From Elusimicrobiota bacterium (lineage in GTDB: Bacteria > Elusimicrobiota > Elusimicrobia > UBA1565 > UBA9628), in the NCBI GenBank assembly GCA_003151975.1, contig PLZD01000002.1, forward strand, positions 111,894-175,893: 64,000 nucleotides of DNA, given 5' to 3'. The position numbers were made by a program, and so were the translations under genes. The notes below the pieces were generated by a model. It saw only the letters and a list, made by a program, of their open reading frames with translations. It did no database searches and had not been told where the DNA came from. Positions 1 through 8,633 of this stretch are shown piece by piece (the first letter of the stretch is position 1; each line of letters opens with the position of its first letter).

Positions 1-2
1 CG

Positions 3-428
3 CTCGAGGGTTTGCTGGAGCCCAAGACCTTTAAGAAGCGCTCCGTGTGGTGGGCCTACAAAGCCTACGCCGACGGCTGGCGCTCGCGCGTGGCGTCCGA
101 GGTCCAAGACGAGCAGTCCGAGGCCGCTCGGCGCGTGGGAGTGCTCGCGTCGGCGAGCCAAGTCGTCATCGGGTACATGGAGTATCGGTCCTCTCCGGCC
201 ACGACGAACGTCGCGCTGACGCTTAAGGGAGTGGCGGCCGACGCGGGCTATCGGCTTGAGCGCATTCCGCTGGAGGATCCCGAGCGCAAGCCCTTTGGAG
301 CCATGGAGGCCGTCCGTCAGGGCAAGCTCGATCCGGGGCCCGACGGCACGGCGAAGCTGTCCATCGACGGCATCAAGCTTCACGACGCCTATGTGCTGAC
401 TTTGGTGCCGGGAAGCTCGCTCAAATAG
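3..428 (+). CDS. C-terminal part of an unknown protein, cut by the window edge
   Basis: The frame is open from the first bases of the window to a TAG stop at 426-428, so the gene begins upstream and only about 141 codons are visible. The visible start contains SVWWAYKAYAD, which resembles the hinge before the C-terminal beta-sandwich of some clan-A glycoside hydrolases (xPSxWAYKxYAD), followed by a strand-rich region with no Cys. Function is therefore only a guess (possibly a glycosidase-associated sandwich domain). It ends 45 nt before serA on the same strand. Confidence 0.6.
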   Translation, partial: LEGLLEPKTFKKRSVWWAYKAYADGWRSRVASEVQDEQSEAARRVGVLASASQVVIGYMEYRSSPATTNVALTLKGVAADAGYRLERIPLEDPERKPFGAMEAVRQGKLDPGPDGTAKLSIDGIKLHDAYVLTLVPGSSLK

Positions 429-473
429 GCCGCGCGGCTTTCCGGCCCCGCCCAAAATTGGTTAAATATCATA

Positions 474-2072
474 GTGGAAAAACTAAAAGTCCTCGTCACC
501 GACGCGATCGATAAGGAAGGCCTTCAATCCCTGCGCGACCACCCTGGGATCGACCTGCATTACGAGCTGGCTCCCGCCCCGGAACAGCTCGAGAAGACTC
601 TCAAGGGCGTGGGCGCGTGGCTCGTGCGCTCGGAGACCAAGGTCACCAAGGACTGGATCGGGAAAGCCCCCGACCTGCGCCTCATCGGGCGGGCCGGCGT
701 CGGCGTCGACAACATCGACATCGAAGCCGCCACGCTGCGCGGCATCGCGGTCGTCAACGCGCCCGCGGCCAACACGATCGCGGCCTGCGAGCACACCTTC
801 GGCCTCATGATTTCGCTCTCGCGCAACATCCCTCAGGCCGACGCCGACGTCAAGGCGGGCCAATGGAAGCGCGCCAAGTGGATGGGGTCCGAGCTGCAGG
901 GAAAGACTTTGGGCGTCGCCGGCCTCGGGCGCATCGGCCGCGAGGTCGCCAAGCGCGCGATCGCCTTCGGCATGAAGGTCGTCGCGATGGACCCGTTCGT
1001 CTCCATCGAGCAGGCCAAGGAGCTTGGGGTCACGAAGGTGGAGGGCTTGAAGGAACTCGTGGCCGAGGCCGATTTCGTGACGCTGCACGTGCCGGGCTCC
1101 GAGAAGACCAAGCACCTCATCAACAAGGAAAGCCTCGCGTGGTTCAAGAAAGGCGCGCGGCTGATCAACTGCGCGCGCGGCGAGCTCATCGATGACGCGG
1201 CGCTTGCCGACGCCGTCAGGTCCGGGCATCTGTCGGGCGCGGCACTCGACGTCTTCTCCAAGGAACCCCTGCCCGCCGAGAGCCCGCTGCGCGGACTGCC
1301 GCAGATCATTCTGACCCCCCACTTGGGAGCGTCGACGAATGAGGCGCAAAGCAAGGTCGCCTCGGAACTTGCCGCCAGCGTCCTGGCCTTCCACGACAAG
1401 GGCATCGCGCTCAACGCGCTCAATCTTCCCGGCTTCGACGCGGAGACGCTCAAGTCTCTCGGAGCGTGGCTTGAGCTCTCCGAAACGCTCGGGCGCTTTC
1501 TCGGCCAGATGATCGACGCGGGCGTCAAGGAGGTCTCCTGCGAGTTCGAGGGCGAGTTCAAGGCCGCCCAGCGCCGGCCGCTTTCGGTCGCGGCGCTCAA
1601 AGGCTTGCTCTCGACCATGCTCGCGCAGGGCGTGACCTACGTCAGCGCTCCGGCGCTCGCCGCAGACCGCGGCATCAAGACCTCCGAGTCCATCGAGCCC
1701 ACGATGCGCGCGGGCTACCGCCAGCTCCTAACCGTCAAGGCCAAGACCGACAAGGGCGAGATTTCCGTCGGCGGCGCCTTCATCGGCCCCAACGAGCCGC
1801 GCATCGTGCGCTTCGGCGAGCTGGGCATCGAAGTTCGACCGCAAGGCAAGATGATCGTACTGTCCAACCAAGACCGCCCCGGCATGATCGGCCGCGTGGG
1901 CGTGCTGCTCGGAGAGAGCAAGGTCAACATCGCCGACATGCGCGTCGGCCGCCGCTCGCCCAAGGGCGAGGCCGTGATGGTCCTGACGGTCGACGAGGAA
2001 ATCCCGGCCTCGGTGCGCGCCAAGCTCGAGGACATCGACGGCATCACCGGCGTGAGGTGGGTCAAGCTCTAG
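474..2072 (+). CDS. serA: D-3-phosphoglycerate dehydrogenase
   Basis: Cytosolic enzyme that oxidises 3-phosphoglycerate with NAD to 3-phosphohydroxypyruvate, the first step of serine synthesis. The 532-residue length is that of the long SerA type. A Rossmann motif GLGRIG lies near residue 150, the catalytic Arg segment NCARGELIDD near 232 and the His segment HLGAS near 283. An intervening ASB-like domain follows, then an ACT domain from about 461 (QDRPGMIGRVG) that usually senses serine. The GTG start at 474 is chosen because the protein then begins directly at the substrate-binding domain (EKLKVLVTD). A TTAAAT hexamer ends 6 nt before it, so the message may be leaderless. The next gene starts 1 nt after the stop. 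Confidence 0.96.
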   Translation: MEKLKVLVTDAIDKEGLQSLRDHPGIDLHYELAPAPEQLEKTLKGVGAWLVRSETKVTKDWIGKAPDLRLIGRAGVGVDNIDIEAATLRGIAVVNAPAANTIAACEHTFGLMISLSRNIPQADADVKAGQWKRAKWMGSELQGKTLGVAGLGRIGREVAKRAIAFGMKVVAMDPFVSIEQAKELGVTKVEGLKELVAEADFVTLHVPGSEKTKHLINKESLAWFKKGARLINCARGELIDDAALADAVRSGHLSGAALDVFSKEPLPAESPLRGLPQIILTPHLGASTNEAQSKVASELAASVLAFHDKGIALNALNLPGFDAETLKSLGAWLELSETLGRFLGQMIDAGVKEVSCEFEGEFKAAQRRPLSVAALKGLLSTMLAQGVTYVSAPALAADRGIKTSESIEPTMRAGYRQLLTVKAKTDKGEISVGGAFIGPNEPRIVRFGELGIEVRPQGKMIVLSNQDRPGMIGRVGVLLGESKVNIADMRVGRRSPKGEAVMVLTVDEEIPASVRAKLEDIDGITGVRWVKL

Positions 2073-2073
2073 C

Positions 2074-2811
2074 ATGATGTGTCCCGCCTGCGGCAAGGAG
2101 AACAAGGACGGCGCCCGAGGCTGCTTGTTTTGCCCGGAGTCCTTCGAATACGAGGACGATCCCGATCGGCCTAAGCAGAAGTTCAACAACTATTCTCCCT
2201 CAAACTGGCCCCTCACCGTCTGGTTCGGCGCGCTGGCGGTCGCGGGCTTCGGGGCCTGGAAGGTTTTGAACGGCGTCATGAATCTCGGAGAATCCGGCGC
2301 CAAGAATCCGATCAGCAGACTGATGAGTTTCCAAACCACGATTCCGAATTTCGATCCGACCAAGGTTCCCGGAACCGGCACGCCGGGGGCGGCAAGGGTC
2401 GAGATGCAGCTCAAGAAAGGCGACGACGCGGCGGCGGCGCATCCCGACTACTGGCACATGACGGGCACGGTGCGCGACCTCGCCACGCTGAGTCCCGTCG
2501 CCGGAGTCGCAATGGCCTTCCAGGGCGGAGACAACCGCGCCGAGGCCGTGACCGACGAGCAGGGGAAGTATTCGGTCGCGGCACCCCCGCTGGACCACAG
2601 CGGCTACAAAGTCGTCATCAAGAAGGAAGGGTACGCCAGCAGCTACCTCAATCCGTCAGCCGACAGCGTGCCGAAGATGGACGCCGCGGACCGCCAAGGC
2701 TTGGCGCACGATCTCGCGCAGTCCAACGACGGACCTTACGAGGTGCAGCCCACCTCGCCGGACCCTTTCACGACGGATTTCTTCATCGCGCCGCTGCCGC
2801 CGAAAAACTAG
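2074..2811 (+). CDS. Zinc-ribbon, single-span membrane protein with carboxypeptidase-regulatory-like domain
   Basis: Function unknown. The N-terminus has a four-cysteine ribbon (C3, C6, C17, C20). A single hydrophobic segment spans about residues 45-62. The C-terminal half (about 125-240) looks like a carboxypeptidase-D regulatory-like beta-sandwich, with AVTDEQGKYSVAAPP and GYKVVIKKEGYASSYL. The same three-part plan (ribbon, membrane span, sandwich) recurs in the 444-residue protein at 43713-45047, so the two look paralogous. It begins 1 nt after serA stops, so the two are probably cotranscribed; this is proximity, not proof of a shared role. Confidence 0.8.
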   Translation: MMCPACGKENKDGARGCLFCPESFEYEDDPDRPKQKFNNYSPSNWPLTVWFGALAVAGFGAWKVLNGVMNLGESGAKNPISRLMSFQTTIPNFDPTKVPGTGTPGAARVEMQLKKGDDAAAAHPDYWHMTGTVRDLATLSPVAGVAMAFQGGDNRAEAVTDEQGKYSVAAPPLDHSGYKVVIKKEGYASSYLNPSADSVPKMDAADRQGLAHDLAQSNDGPYEVQPTSPDPFTTDFFIAPLPPKN

Positions 2812-2814
2812 CGG

Positions 2815-3930
2815 CTAGGCGAGCATGCCCGCGAGTTCCGCGGGCTTCTGCCCCGCCGACTGCGCGACCGCCAGGCAGGTCACCTTCCCCTTGTAGACGT
2901 TGACGCCCTTCTTGAGCGCTTCGTCCTGCTTGACCGCTTCCTCGAGCCCCAGCCGCGCGATGGCACGCGCGTATTTCAGCGTGACGTTCGTGAGGGCATA
3001 CGTGGAGGTATTAGAGACGGAACCGGGGATGTTGGGCACGGCGTAGTGCAGCACCCCGTGCTTGACGATAACGGGCTTGTCGTGCGAGGTCACCTCGGCG
3101 GTCTCGATGCAGCCGCCCTGGTCGACGGCGACGTCGACGATGACGGAACCCGGCTTCATCGTCTTCACCATCTCCTCGGTGACTAGCGAGGGAGCCTTGG
3201 CTCCCGGGATCAGCACGGCGCCGATCAAGAGATCGGCGGTCTTCACGGATTTCGTGATGTTTTCCTCGTGGCTCATCAGCGTCGTGGCCGAATTGCCGAA
3301 AACGTCGTCGAGGTAGGCCAGCCTTGGAGCCGAGACGTCGAGTATGTTGACCCGCGCGCCCATGCCGACGGCAATTTTGGCGGCGTTAATCCCCACCACT
3401 CCTCCGCCAATAATTGTGACGACGCCGCGGTTGACGCCGGGAACGCCGCCGAGCAGCACGCCGCGCCCGCCGTAGTGCTTCTCGAGAAACTGCGCGCCGA
3501 TCTGCACGCTCATCTTGCCTGCGACCTCGGACATGGGCGTCAGCAGAGGCAGGCTGCCGTCCTTGAGCTGGATCGTCTCGTAGGCGACGGCCTTGAGCTT
3601 CTTCTTCTGCAGAAATTCGGTCAGCTTCGGGGCGGCGGCCAGATGCAGGTACGTGTAGAGGATCTGGTCCTCGTGAAAATGCTTGTACTCCTCCTCGAGC
3701 GGCTCCTTGACCTTGACGATCATGTCGGAGTCGTCGAAGAGCTTCTGCTTGTCGGAGACGAGCGTGGCGCCGGCCGTCTTGTACTCCTCGTCGGTGATGC
3801 CCGAGCCGAGGCCCGCGCCCTTCTCGATGAGAACCTTGTTTCCGTCTTTAACGAGGGCCCTGACGCCGCCGGGCACGAGGCCCACGCGGTGCTCTCTGTT
3901 CTTGATCTCTTTGGGAACTCCGATCTTCAT
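2815..3930 (-). CDS. ald: Alanine dehydrogenase
   Basis: Catalyses reversible NAD-dependent deamination of L-alanine to pyruvate and ammonia in the cytosol. The 371-residue length and diagnostic segments fit Ald: N-terminal VGLVPGG, the NAD-binding [13 protein letters not shown] near residue 175, [15 protein letters not shown] near 270 and the C-terminal [15 protein letters not shown] near 305. The ATG at 3930 has an AGGAG ribosome-binding site 7-8 nt upstream. The gene lies 15 nt downstream of the thioredoxin-like gene on the same strand, suggesting one transcript. It converges on the zinc-ribbon gene with only 3 nt between the stops. Confidence 0.97.
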   Translation of the reverse strand: MKIGVPKEIKNREHRVGLVPGGVRALVKDGNKVLIEKGAGLGSGITDEEYKTAGATLVSDKQKLFDDSDMIVKVKEPLEEEYKHFHEDQILYTYLHLAAAPKLTEFLQKKKLKAVAYETIQLKDGSLPLLTPMSEVAGKMSVQIGAQFLEKHYGGRGVLLGGVPGVNRGVVTIIGGGVVGINAAKIAVGMGARVNILDVSAPRLAYLDDVFGNSATTLMSHEENITKSVKTADLLIGAVLIPGAKAPSLVTEEMVKTMKPGSVIVDVAVDQGGCIETAEVTSHDKPVIVKHGVLHYAVPNIPGSVSNTSTYALTNVTLKYARAIARLGLEEAVKQDEALKKGVNVYKGKVTCLAVAQSAGQKPAELAGMLA

Positions 3931-3945
3931 AATTATTCTCCTAAA

Positions 3946-4452
3946 TTAGGGCAATCCAAGCAGCGCGGCGAAAGTCGGACCGTCGGGGATGTCTTGCGGC
4001 ACGCCGGCCTGATCGCGCAGAAGATGCCCCGCCTTGTCCGTCACGAAAAAATGAGGCACGCCGCCCGAAGCGAGCTCGCCCTTCTCGTCCAGGATGGTGT
4101 CGGGGCCAAAGATCTTCGCGTATTGGGCCAGCGCCTTCGGCTGGTCCAGGCCCACGATGATGTTCGTGTGCACGTTGTTCTTATTGAGGAAATCGCGCAT
4201 CGTCAGGATGGCCGGCGTCGCGTCGCGGCAGTGCGGGCACCACGGCGCCACGTAGACGGTCAGGCACTTGGGCGTCGGGCAGGCGGCGAGCGCCGCGGGC
4301 GCGGCCGAGGGCTCCGTGAGGCCGCTCCAAAAGCCGGCGTACTGCCCGGAGCCGCTTTTGCTGTGGCGGCCGATCATCATGCCGACCGCCAATAAGGCGG
4401 CACCGGCGGCCAGCGCCTTGGGCCATGGCGAACGAGGCGGAAGATCAGCCAT
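3946..4452 (-). CDS. Membrane-anchored thioredoxin-like protein
   Basis: A 168-residue protein with an N-terminal membrane anchor (about residues 13-28) and a thioredoxin fold whose active site is WCPHC (C72, C75), close to the CPHC of DsbA-type proteins. Expected role: thiol-disulfide exchange outside the cytoplasmic membrane; the partner is unknown. The C-terminal half keeps the cis-Pro region (GGVPHFFVTD). A TATAGT -10 hexamer ends 5 nt before the ATG, so a near-leaderless promoter may lie just inside the end of the preceding gene. It precedes ald with 15 nt between them. Confidence 0.85.
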   Translation of the reverse strand: MADLPPRSPWPKALAAGAALLAVGMMIGRHSKSGSGQYAGFWSGLTEPSAAPAALAACPTPKCLTVYVAPWCPHCRDATPAILTMRDFLNKNNVHTNIIVGLDQPKALAQYAKIFGPDTILDEKGELASGGVPHFFVTDKAGHLLRDQAGVPQDIPDGPTFAALLGLP

Positions 4453-4458
4453 GACTCA

Positions 4459-5670
4459 CTATATCAATTTGACGCGCAGCCAGGCCATCAGCGAGAGCGG
4501 CGTATGGCCGTAGGCCGAGGTCAGGGATGCCGGCAGCAAATCGGCGGTGCCCATGAGACCGGCCCCGAGCTTGGCGTGCTCGAACTTCCAGAAGTCATAA
4601 AGGTAGCCGAGGCTCAGCGCGTTGACCGTGAACGCGGTGCCGGGCGGGAACTCCCCCGCCTGGAAGAGTTCGTCCTTGTCGACTCGCTCGGCGCGTGCCA
4701 GCAGCGAGTGATTCTTCCGGTACTCCACCGCCGCCTCGAGCAGGAAGGCGTCCAGGACATTGCCGGGGATGTTCATGTTCCTGCCCCAGGCGAAGGTCGT
4801 CTGCCACGGAAGGTCGCGCCAACGGCCGCTCCACATCGCCGACGCCGTCACGCGGTCCTGGTCGACTTCGGGTTCGAGCTGCTCGGGACTGTGAATGTGC
4901 CCGTAGCTGGCTTGCAAGGCCCAGTCGCGCGTTGGATTCCACGAGAGGCGGAAGGCGGGCGAGTCGAGGTTGGGTTTTTCGACGTCCCAGCGAAATTTGT
5001 CGGGCTCCCGGCCCCGGAACCCCGAGGCCTCCGCCTTCCAATTCTTCCAGACATAGCCGAGCGTCGCGGCCCCCTCGGAGACGTGCGTGGAGTCCATCCA
5101 GTGGTGCGTGATGGGCGCCGAAGGAATCTCCTCGCCGGACCAGCGGTGCATGAAGACGGGCGGGCCTAATGCGGGTTCGCCGGGCAGCCCGAAGTAGCCG
5201 AACACCGAACTCTCCTCATCAATCGCGTAAGCGTATGAAATAGAAAGTTCCATGATGAAATCGTGCGGATGCTGGCGGTCGACGAGCGGCTGGGTCCCGT
5301 TGGCGGTCTCGCCGGTCTGCAGGAGCAGCGGATACCCGTTCGGGCCCATGGCCGGATCAAACGAGAACATCGTCCGCGCGGAAAAAGTTCCGGGCCCGAG
5401 TTCTCGCTGGGCCATGCCCATCAGCATGCTCGAGCTGAAGATCTTTTCTCCTCCGCGATGGCCTCCCTGCTGGTCGAAGGTCAGGTCGGCCCAGCCGTGG
5501 GCCATGAGCATCCAGTCGTCCTTCATGATGTGAAGCCCTTCATGCGGCGTTGAATCGGGCTGCCAACTCGTGCCCGAGGCCGAGCGCGTCATTGGATAAG
5601 GCCCGAGCGCCCCGTTCATCTCCTGCGCTCCGGCGGAGGCCGCGAGCAGGACGATGAGAACGCTCGTCAC
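4459..5670 (-). CDS. Putative outer-membrane beta-barrel protein
   Basis: 403 residues starting with a short signal peptide (SVLIVLLAASAGAQ). The body has alternating hydrophobic strands and conserved stretches such as VDRQHPHDFIMELS, PVFMHRWSG, ITHHWMDSTH and FRGREPDKFRW, which I recall from a family of uncharacterised proteins often near heavy-metal genes. The repeated His-Pro-His and His-His motifs would suit metal contact, but no substrate can be assigned. The GTG at 5670 overlaps the TGA of the TauE-like gene as GTGA, so this start is preferred over an upstream one that would run through that gene; the two are probably translationally coupled. Confidence 0.8.
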   Translation of the reverse strand: MTSVLIVLLAASAGAQEMNGALGPYPMTRSASGTSWQPDSTPHEGLHIMKDDWMLMAHGWADLTFDQQGGHRGGEKIFSSSMLMGMAQRELGPGTFSARTMFSFDPAMGPNGYPLLLQTGETANGTQPLVDRQHPHDFIMELSISYAYAIDEESSVFGYFGLPGEPALGPPVFMHRWSGEEIPSAPITHHWMDSTHVSEGAATLGYVWKNWKAEASGFRGREPDKFRWDVEKPNLDSPAFRLSWNPTRDWALQASYGHIHSPEQLEPEVDQDRVTASAMWSGRWRDLPWQTTFAWGRNMNIPGNVLDAFLLEAAVEYRKNHSLLARAERVDKDELFQAGEFPPGTAFTVNALSLGYLYDFWKFEHAKLGAGLMGTADLLPASLTSAYGHTPLSLMAWLRVKLI

Positions 5671-6029
5671 TTGCCGAGAATCATCTTCAGCGAGATCAGA
5701 AGCAAGGCGCCGCCGAAGACCTTGCGAAGAACGTGTTCCGAGAGCCCGACGGCGAACTTGGAGCCGATAAGGCCTCCCAGCACGAAGCCCACGCAGATCA
5801 AGCCCGCGATCTTGACGTCGACGAAGCCCTGCTTGTAGTAAGTCCACGCGGCGAGTATGCCGATCGGCGGCACGAGCAGGGCCAAGGTCGTGCCTTGCGC
5901 CTGCTGTTGGGATAGCCCGAAGAGGAAGACCAAGCAGGGAACGATGACGACTCCGCCGCCGATGCCGATGAGGCCGCTGACGGCGCCGGAAAAGAGTCCG
6001 AGCGCGATGTAGGCGATGGCGAGCTGCAT
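5667..6029 (-). CDS. Half-length TauE/SafE-type membrane permease
   Basis: 120 residues with about four transmembrane segments and the family motif SGLIGIGGGVVIVP near residue 18. Full TauE/SafE exporters of sulfite or organosulfonate anions have about 250 residues and two such halves; this protein corresponds to one half and would need to pair to make a complete permease. The substrate is unknown. The ATG at 6029 lies 7 nt after a TAGAAT -10 hexamer, so it is likely read from a leaderless message. Its stop overlaps the start of the outer-membrane gene by GTGA. Confidence 0.88.
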   Translation of the reverse strand: MQLAIAYIALGLFSGAVSGLIGIGGGVVIVPCLVFLFGLSQQQAQGTTLALLVPPIGILAAWTYYKQGFVDVKIAGLICVGFVLGGLIGSKFAVGLSEHVLRKVFGGALLLISLKMILGK

Positions 6030-6036
6030 GGTCGAA

Positions 6037-6042
6037 ATTCTA
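6037..6042 (-). promoter_or_regulatory. -10 element of the TauE-like gene
   Basis: TAGAAT on the minus strand with 7 nt between it and the ATG at 6029, so transcription would start on or beside the start codon. A -35 at normal spacing would fall inside the terminator hairpin at 6045-6077, so promoter and upstream terminator are compacted into one another. Confidence 0.5.
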
Positions 6043-6044
6043 CC

Positions 6045-6077
6045 AAAAAGAAAAGCCCCCGCTCGCGCGGGGGCTTT
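6045..6077 (-). terminator. Intrinsic terminator after the small exported-protein gene
   Basis: On the minus strand the hairpin has the arms AAAGCCCCCGC and GCGGGGGCTTT around a short loop and is followed by TTCTTTTT. It begins about 15 nt after the stop of the 6092-6373 gene and separates it from the TauE-like gene. Confidence 0.85.
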
Positions 6078-6091
6078 GTCGGACGGCGTCC

Positions 6092-6373
6092 TTATTTCTT
6101 GAACGCTTCGGGATGCGCGTTGGCCCAGTTGCGGGCTTCGCGGACTTCCGCGAGGGCCTGGTTGGTCAGCTCGAGCGCCTTGGCGCGGTGGCCGCCGCAA
6201 TCGTGGGCCGCCTCTTCCAGGGCCGTCTTGGCCTGGCCGAGCGTGTTCTCGGCCCTCTGCAGCTTCTTGTGGCCCGGCCACTCGACCTTGCCGCCCGCGA
6301 AAACGGCGCTGGCTCCGATGACGACTCCGACGGTTCCGGCGACCAAGGCTCCCTGCAGCTTCTTCATATTCAT
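6092..6373 (-). CDS. Small exported helical protein
   Basis: 93 residues. A signal peptide (positive start, hydrophobic core to about residue 25, VFAGG) is followed by a helical hairpin containing HDCGGHRAKALELTNQAL. I recall small periplasmic proteins with a [DY]GGHR.KA motif in many phyla; none I know has a proven function. The start is fixed by a strong AAGGAGGAG ribosome-binding site just before ATG 6373. It is followed by its own terminator, so it seems monocistronic. Confidence 0.8.
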   Translation of the reverse strand: MNMKKLQGALVAGTVGVVIGASAVFAGGKVEWPGHKKLQRAENTLGQAKTALEEAAHDCGGHRAKALELTNQALAEVREARNWANAHPEAFKK

Positions 6374-6498
6374 TGTGCTCCTCCTTAAATGTTTTCTGAT
6401 CCTGACCGCAGCCTCGGGATGCTATCATTGAGTCGGAATCTTTGGCAAGAGGCCTGGTGGGTCTTGAGCCTCGAATCATTTATTTATATTCTGCTGGA

Positions 6499-7011
6499 AT
6501 GCTCGCCATACTCGACGCCGTTTGGAAGGGGCGCACCATCCATCTTCTCGACGACAAGGACCAGGCCTTGACTCAGCTCGCGCAGGAGATCGCGGCCGTG
6601 GCCTTGGAGGACGGCGGCAAGATCATCTCCGAAATCCTCGCGCGTGAGCGCGGGCACAACTGCAGCATCGGCCTCGGCGTCGCCTGCCCGCACGCGCGGG
6701 CCCCGGGCCGCGGCGAGCTGGTCTGCGCGGTCGGCTGGAACGGGCTTGGGATCGACTACGGCGCCTGCAACGGCCAGCCGGTGCATCTGGTCATCATGTA
6801 CCGCATCCCGGAGGACAAGCGCGCGGCCTACCTCGAGGAAATGGCCGCGATCTCGCGCGCGCTCAAGGCCATCGGCGAAAAGCCCGTGACCAATGAGAAG
6901 GAGCGCACGGCGTTCATCAACGCGCTCATCGAGCAGACGAAAGGAGCGGCGCAGCCCGCGGCCTCGTTCCGCCCCGGCAAGGCGCTGGCCGCGAAACTCA
7001 AGAAGGTTTAG
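6499..7011 (+). CDS. PTS EIIA domain protein (fructose/nitrogen type)
   Basis: 170 residues forming a single PTS_EIIA_2 domain, which accepts phosphate from HPr or NPr on a histidine; the likely acceptor is H65 in GLGVACPHAR, the position used by PtsN and FruA. No EIIB or EIIC gene is adjacent, so a regulatory role like that of PtsN is more likely than sugar uptake; this is inference. The ATG at 6499 is chosen over an upstream TTG because the domain begins there (ILDAVWKG). A TATATT hexamer ends 8 nt before the ATG. Confidence 0.85.
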   Translation: MLAILDAVWKGRTIHLLDDKDQALTQLAQEIAAVALEDGGKIISEILARERGHNCSIGLGVACPHARAPGRGELVCAVGWNGLGIDYGACNGQPVHLVIMYRIPEDKRAAYLEEMAAISRALKAIGEKPVTNEKERTAFINALIEQTKGAAQPAASFRPGKALAAKLKKV

Positions 7012-7046
7012 GCGGCCGCGGATTCCGCGCGCAATCGCGGTTCCAG

Positions 7047-7075
7047 TTGACAATTGCGGCCAGCCGTGTTAGCAT
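7047..7075 (+). promoter_or_regulatory. Sigma70-type promoter of the porin gene
   Basis: TTGACA (7047-7052), a spacer of exactly 17 bp, and TAGCAT (7070-7075). The GTG start codon follows after 6 nt, so the expected transcript begins at or next to the start codon with no room for a ribosome-binding site. Confidence 0.8.
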
Positions 7076-7081
7076 CCCTGC

Positions 7082-8389
7082 GTGCGGCGCTCACGAATAC
7101 CGATCTTGCTTGCCTTAGCGCTCTTGGGGTCACGGGCGAACGCCGAGGACGCCGTCTCACCTCGCTACAACGTCCACTTCCAATCCACGGTCATCGATCA
7201 AGGGCACTTCAAGTTTCATTCCCAGTATTTCGGGACCAATAGCTTGAGGCCGGAGACCGAGACGGCGACCTCCATCACGTCGACTTTCTTCTTTGGTCTG
7301 AGGATCGTGCCCGGAACCGAGTTGTATCTGGACCCCGAACTATCCGGCGGCCGCGGCATCAGTGGCGCACTCGGGGCGGCGGGGTTCCCCAACGGCGAGA
7401 CCTTCCGTATCGGCGATGCCCGGCCGGTAGTCTCGACCGCGCGCCTATTCCTTAAGCAGGTGTTCGGCTTCGGCAACGAGACCGAGAGCGTGGCGGACGG
7501 CCAGAACCAACTTGCCGGGACCGCCTCGGCGCGGCGCCTGACCGTCGTGGCCGGGAAGTACGGCCTCGCCGATTACTTCGATGGGAACGCTTACGCCCAT
7601 GACCCGCGCTCCCAGTTCATGAACTGGACCTTGATGGACGCGGGCGCGTGGGACTACCCCGCGGACACGCGGGGCTACACGTGGGGCGTCATGACCGAGT
7701 ATCACGCCCCCGACTGGGCTGTGCGCGGCGCCGCGGCGACCGAGCCTAAAGTCGCCAACCAGATGGACATCGATCGCCGCATCGGGCGGTCCCACGGCTT
7801 CGTCATCGAGGGAGAACACGCCCTGCGTTTGGGCGAGCGCAAAGGCACGGCGCGCGCGCTCGCGTTCCTCAATGAGGCCCCGATGGGAAATTACGATGAG
7901 ACCGTGGCCAACGCGGCATTCGGGATGGACGTCTCGCGCAACCGCGCCTACGGACGCACCAAGTACGGCTTCTCGACGAGCAACGATCTCGAGTTGTCGC
8001 CCCACCTTGGCGCCTTCGTGCGCCTCAGCTGGAGCGACGGGCGCAACGAGGCGTGGGCCTTTACGCCCGTCGATGCCTCGCAATCCGCGGGCCTCGATTG
8101 GAAGCCTGCGGCGTGGGGGCGCCCCAAGGACGATTGGGGCGGCGCGTTCGTCATGAACGAGCTGGACAACCCCGCGCGGCGGTATCTTTCTTCGGGCGGC
8201 AGCACTTTCATCATCGGCGATGGCGGCCTCCATTACGGCCCGGAGACGATCTTCGAGACTTACTATCGGTTTCAAGCCAAGGATTGGCTCGCCGTGAGCC
8301 CTGACGCCCAGATGCTTTTCAACCCCGCCTACAATCGCAGCCGCGGACCGGTCCCGGTCTGGGCCCTGCGCGTCCACATCGAGCTCTGA
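7082..8389 (+). CDS. OprB-family carbohydrate porin
   Basis: 435 residues with a signal peptide (ILLALALLGSRANA) and a barrel ending in a typical outer-membrane C-terminus (ALRVHIEL). Features of OprB-type porins are visible: an N-terminal strand pattern with HFQSTVIDQGHFKFHSQY, a central LTVVAGKYGLADYFDGN and a late ETYYRFQAKDWLAVSPDAQ. Such proteins let sugars or other solutes diffuse across the outer membrane. The GTG at 7082 is chosen because it directly precedes the signal peptide and lies 6 nt from the -10 element. No transporter gene is next to it. Confidence 0.85.
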   Translation: MRRSRIPILLALALLGSRANAEDAVSPRYNVHFQSTVIDQGHFKFHSQYFGTNSLRPETETATSITSTFFFGLRIVPGTELYLDPELSGGRGISGALGAAGFPNGETFRIGDARPVVSTARLFLKQVFGFGNETESVADGQNQLAGTASARRLTVVAGKYGLADYFDGNAYAHDPRSQFMNWTLMDAGAWDYPADTRGYTWGVMTEYHAPDWAVRGAAATEPKVANQMDIDRRIGRSHGFVIEGEHALRLGERKGTARALAFLNEAPMGNYDETVANAAFGMDVSRNRAYGRTKYGFSTSNDLELSPHLGAFVRLSWSDGRNEAWAFTPVDASQSAGLDWKPAAWGRPKDDWGGAFVMNELDNPARRYLSSGGSTFIIGDGGLHYGPETIFETYYRFQAKDWLAVSPDAQMLFNPAYNRSRGPVPVWALRVHIEL

Positions 8390-8454
8390 GGTTTGCGGCC
8401 GCTCTCCCCTCCCCCCCTCACAAAACTGTTCCAAACTCCAATAGAATTTGGCCC

Positions 8455-8483
8455 TTGACAGCTTTCGGGGCCGGGGATACACT
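8455..8483 (+). promoter_or_regulatory. Sigma70-type promoter before a small ORF
   Basis: A consensus TTGACA (8455-8460), 17-bp spacer and TACACT (8478-8483), with 6 nt to the ATG at 8490. The spacing is the same as at the porin gene. Confidence 0.75.
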
Positions 8484-8489
8484 CGGAAT

Positions 8490-8630
8490 ATGAGGAAGCG
8501 AAACACCGTTAAGCCGAGACGGATGCGCAAGCCGCCCCGCGGGCAGCAGGAAAAGCCGTTGGAACTCGCCCCGCTGAGCAGGCCCGCGCGCCAGCTCCCG
8601 GACATCAAATACCGCCGGCTTTGGCCCTGA
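8490..8630 (+). CDS. Small basic protein, unknown
   Basis: 46 residues, strongly basic at the start (MRKRNTVKPRR) and Pro-rich, ending IKYRRLWP. I recognise no family. The case for a gene is the consensus promoter placed 6 nt upstream of its ATG, the same layout as established genes here, and a stop 3 nt before the convergent cyclase-like gene ends. It could instead be a short untranslated RNA driven by that promoter. Confidence 0.45.
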   Translation: MRKRNTVKPRRMRKPPRGQQEKPLELAPLSRPARQLPDIKYRRLWP

Positions 8631-8633
8631 AGT

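Noticed and set aside
5667..6029. TauE-like gene as a truncated pseudogene
   Set aside because: It has its own promoter, a full four-span half and translational coupling to the next gene; single-half members of the family exist.
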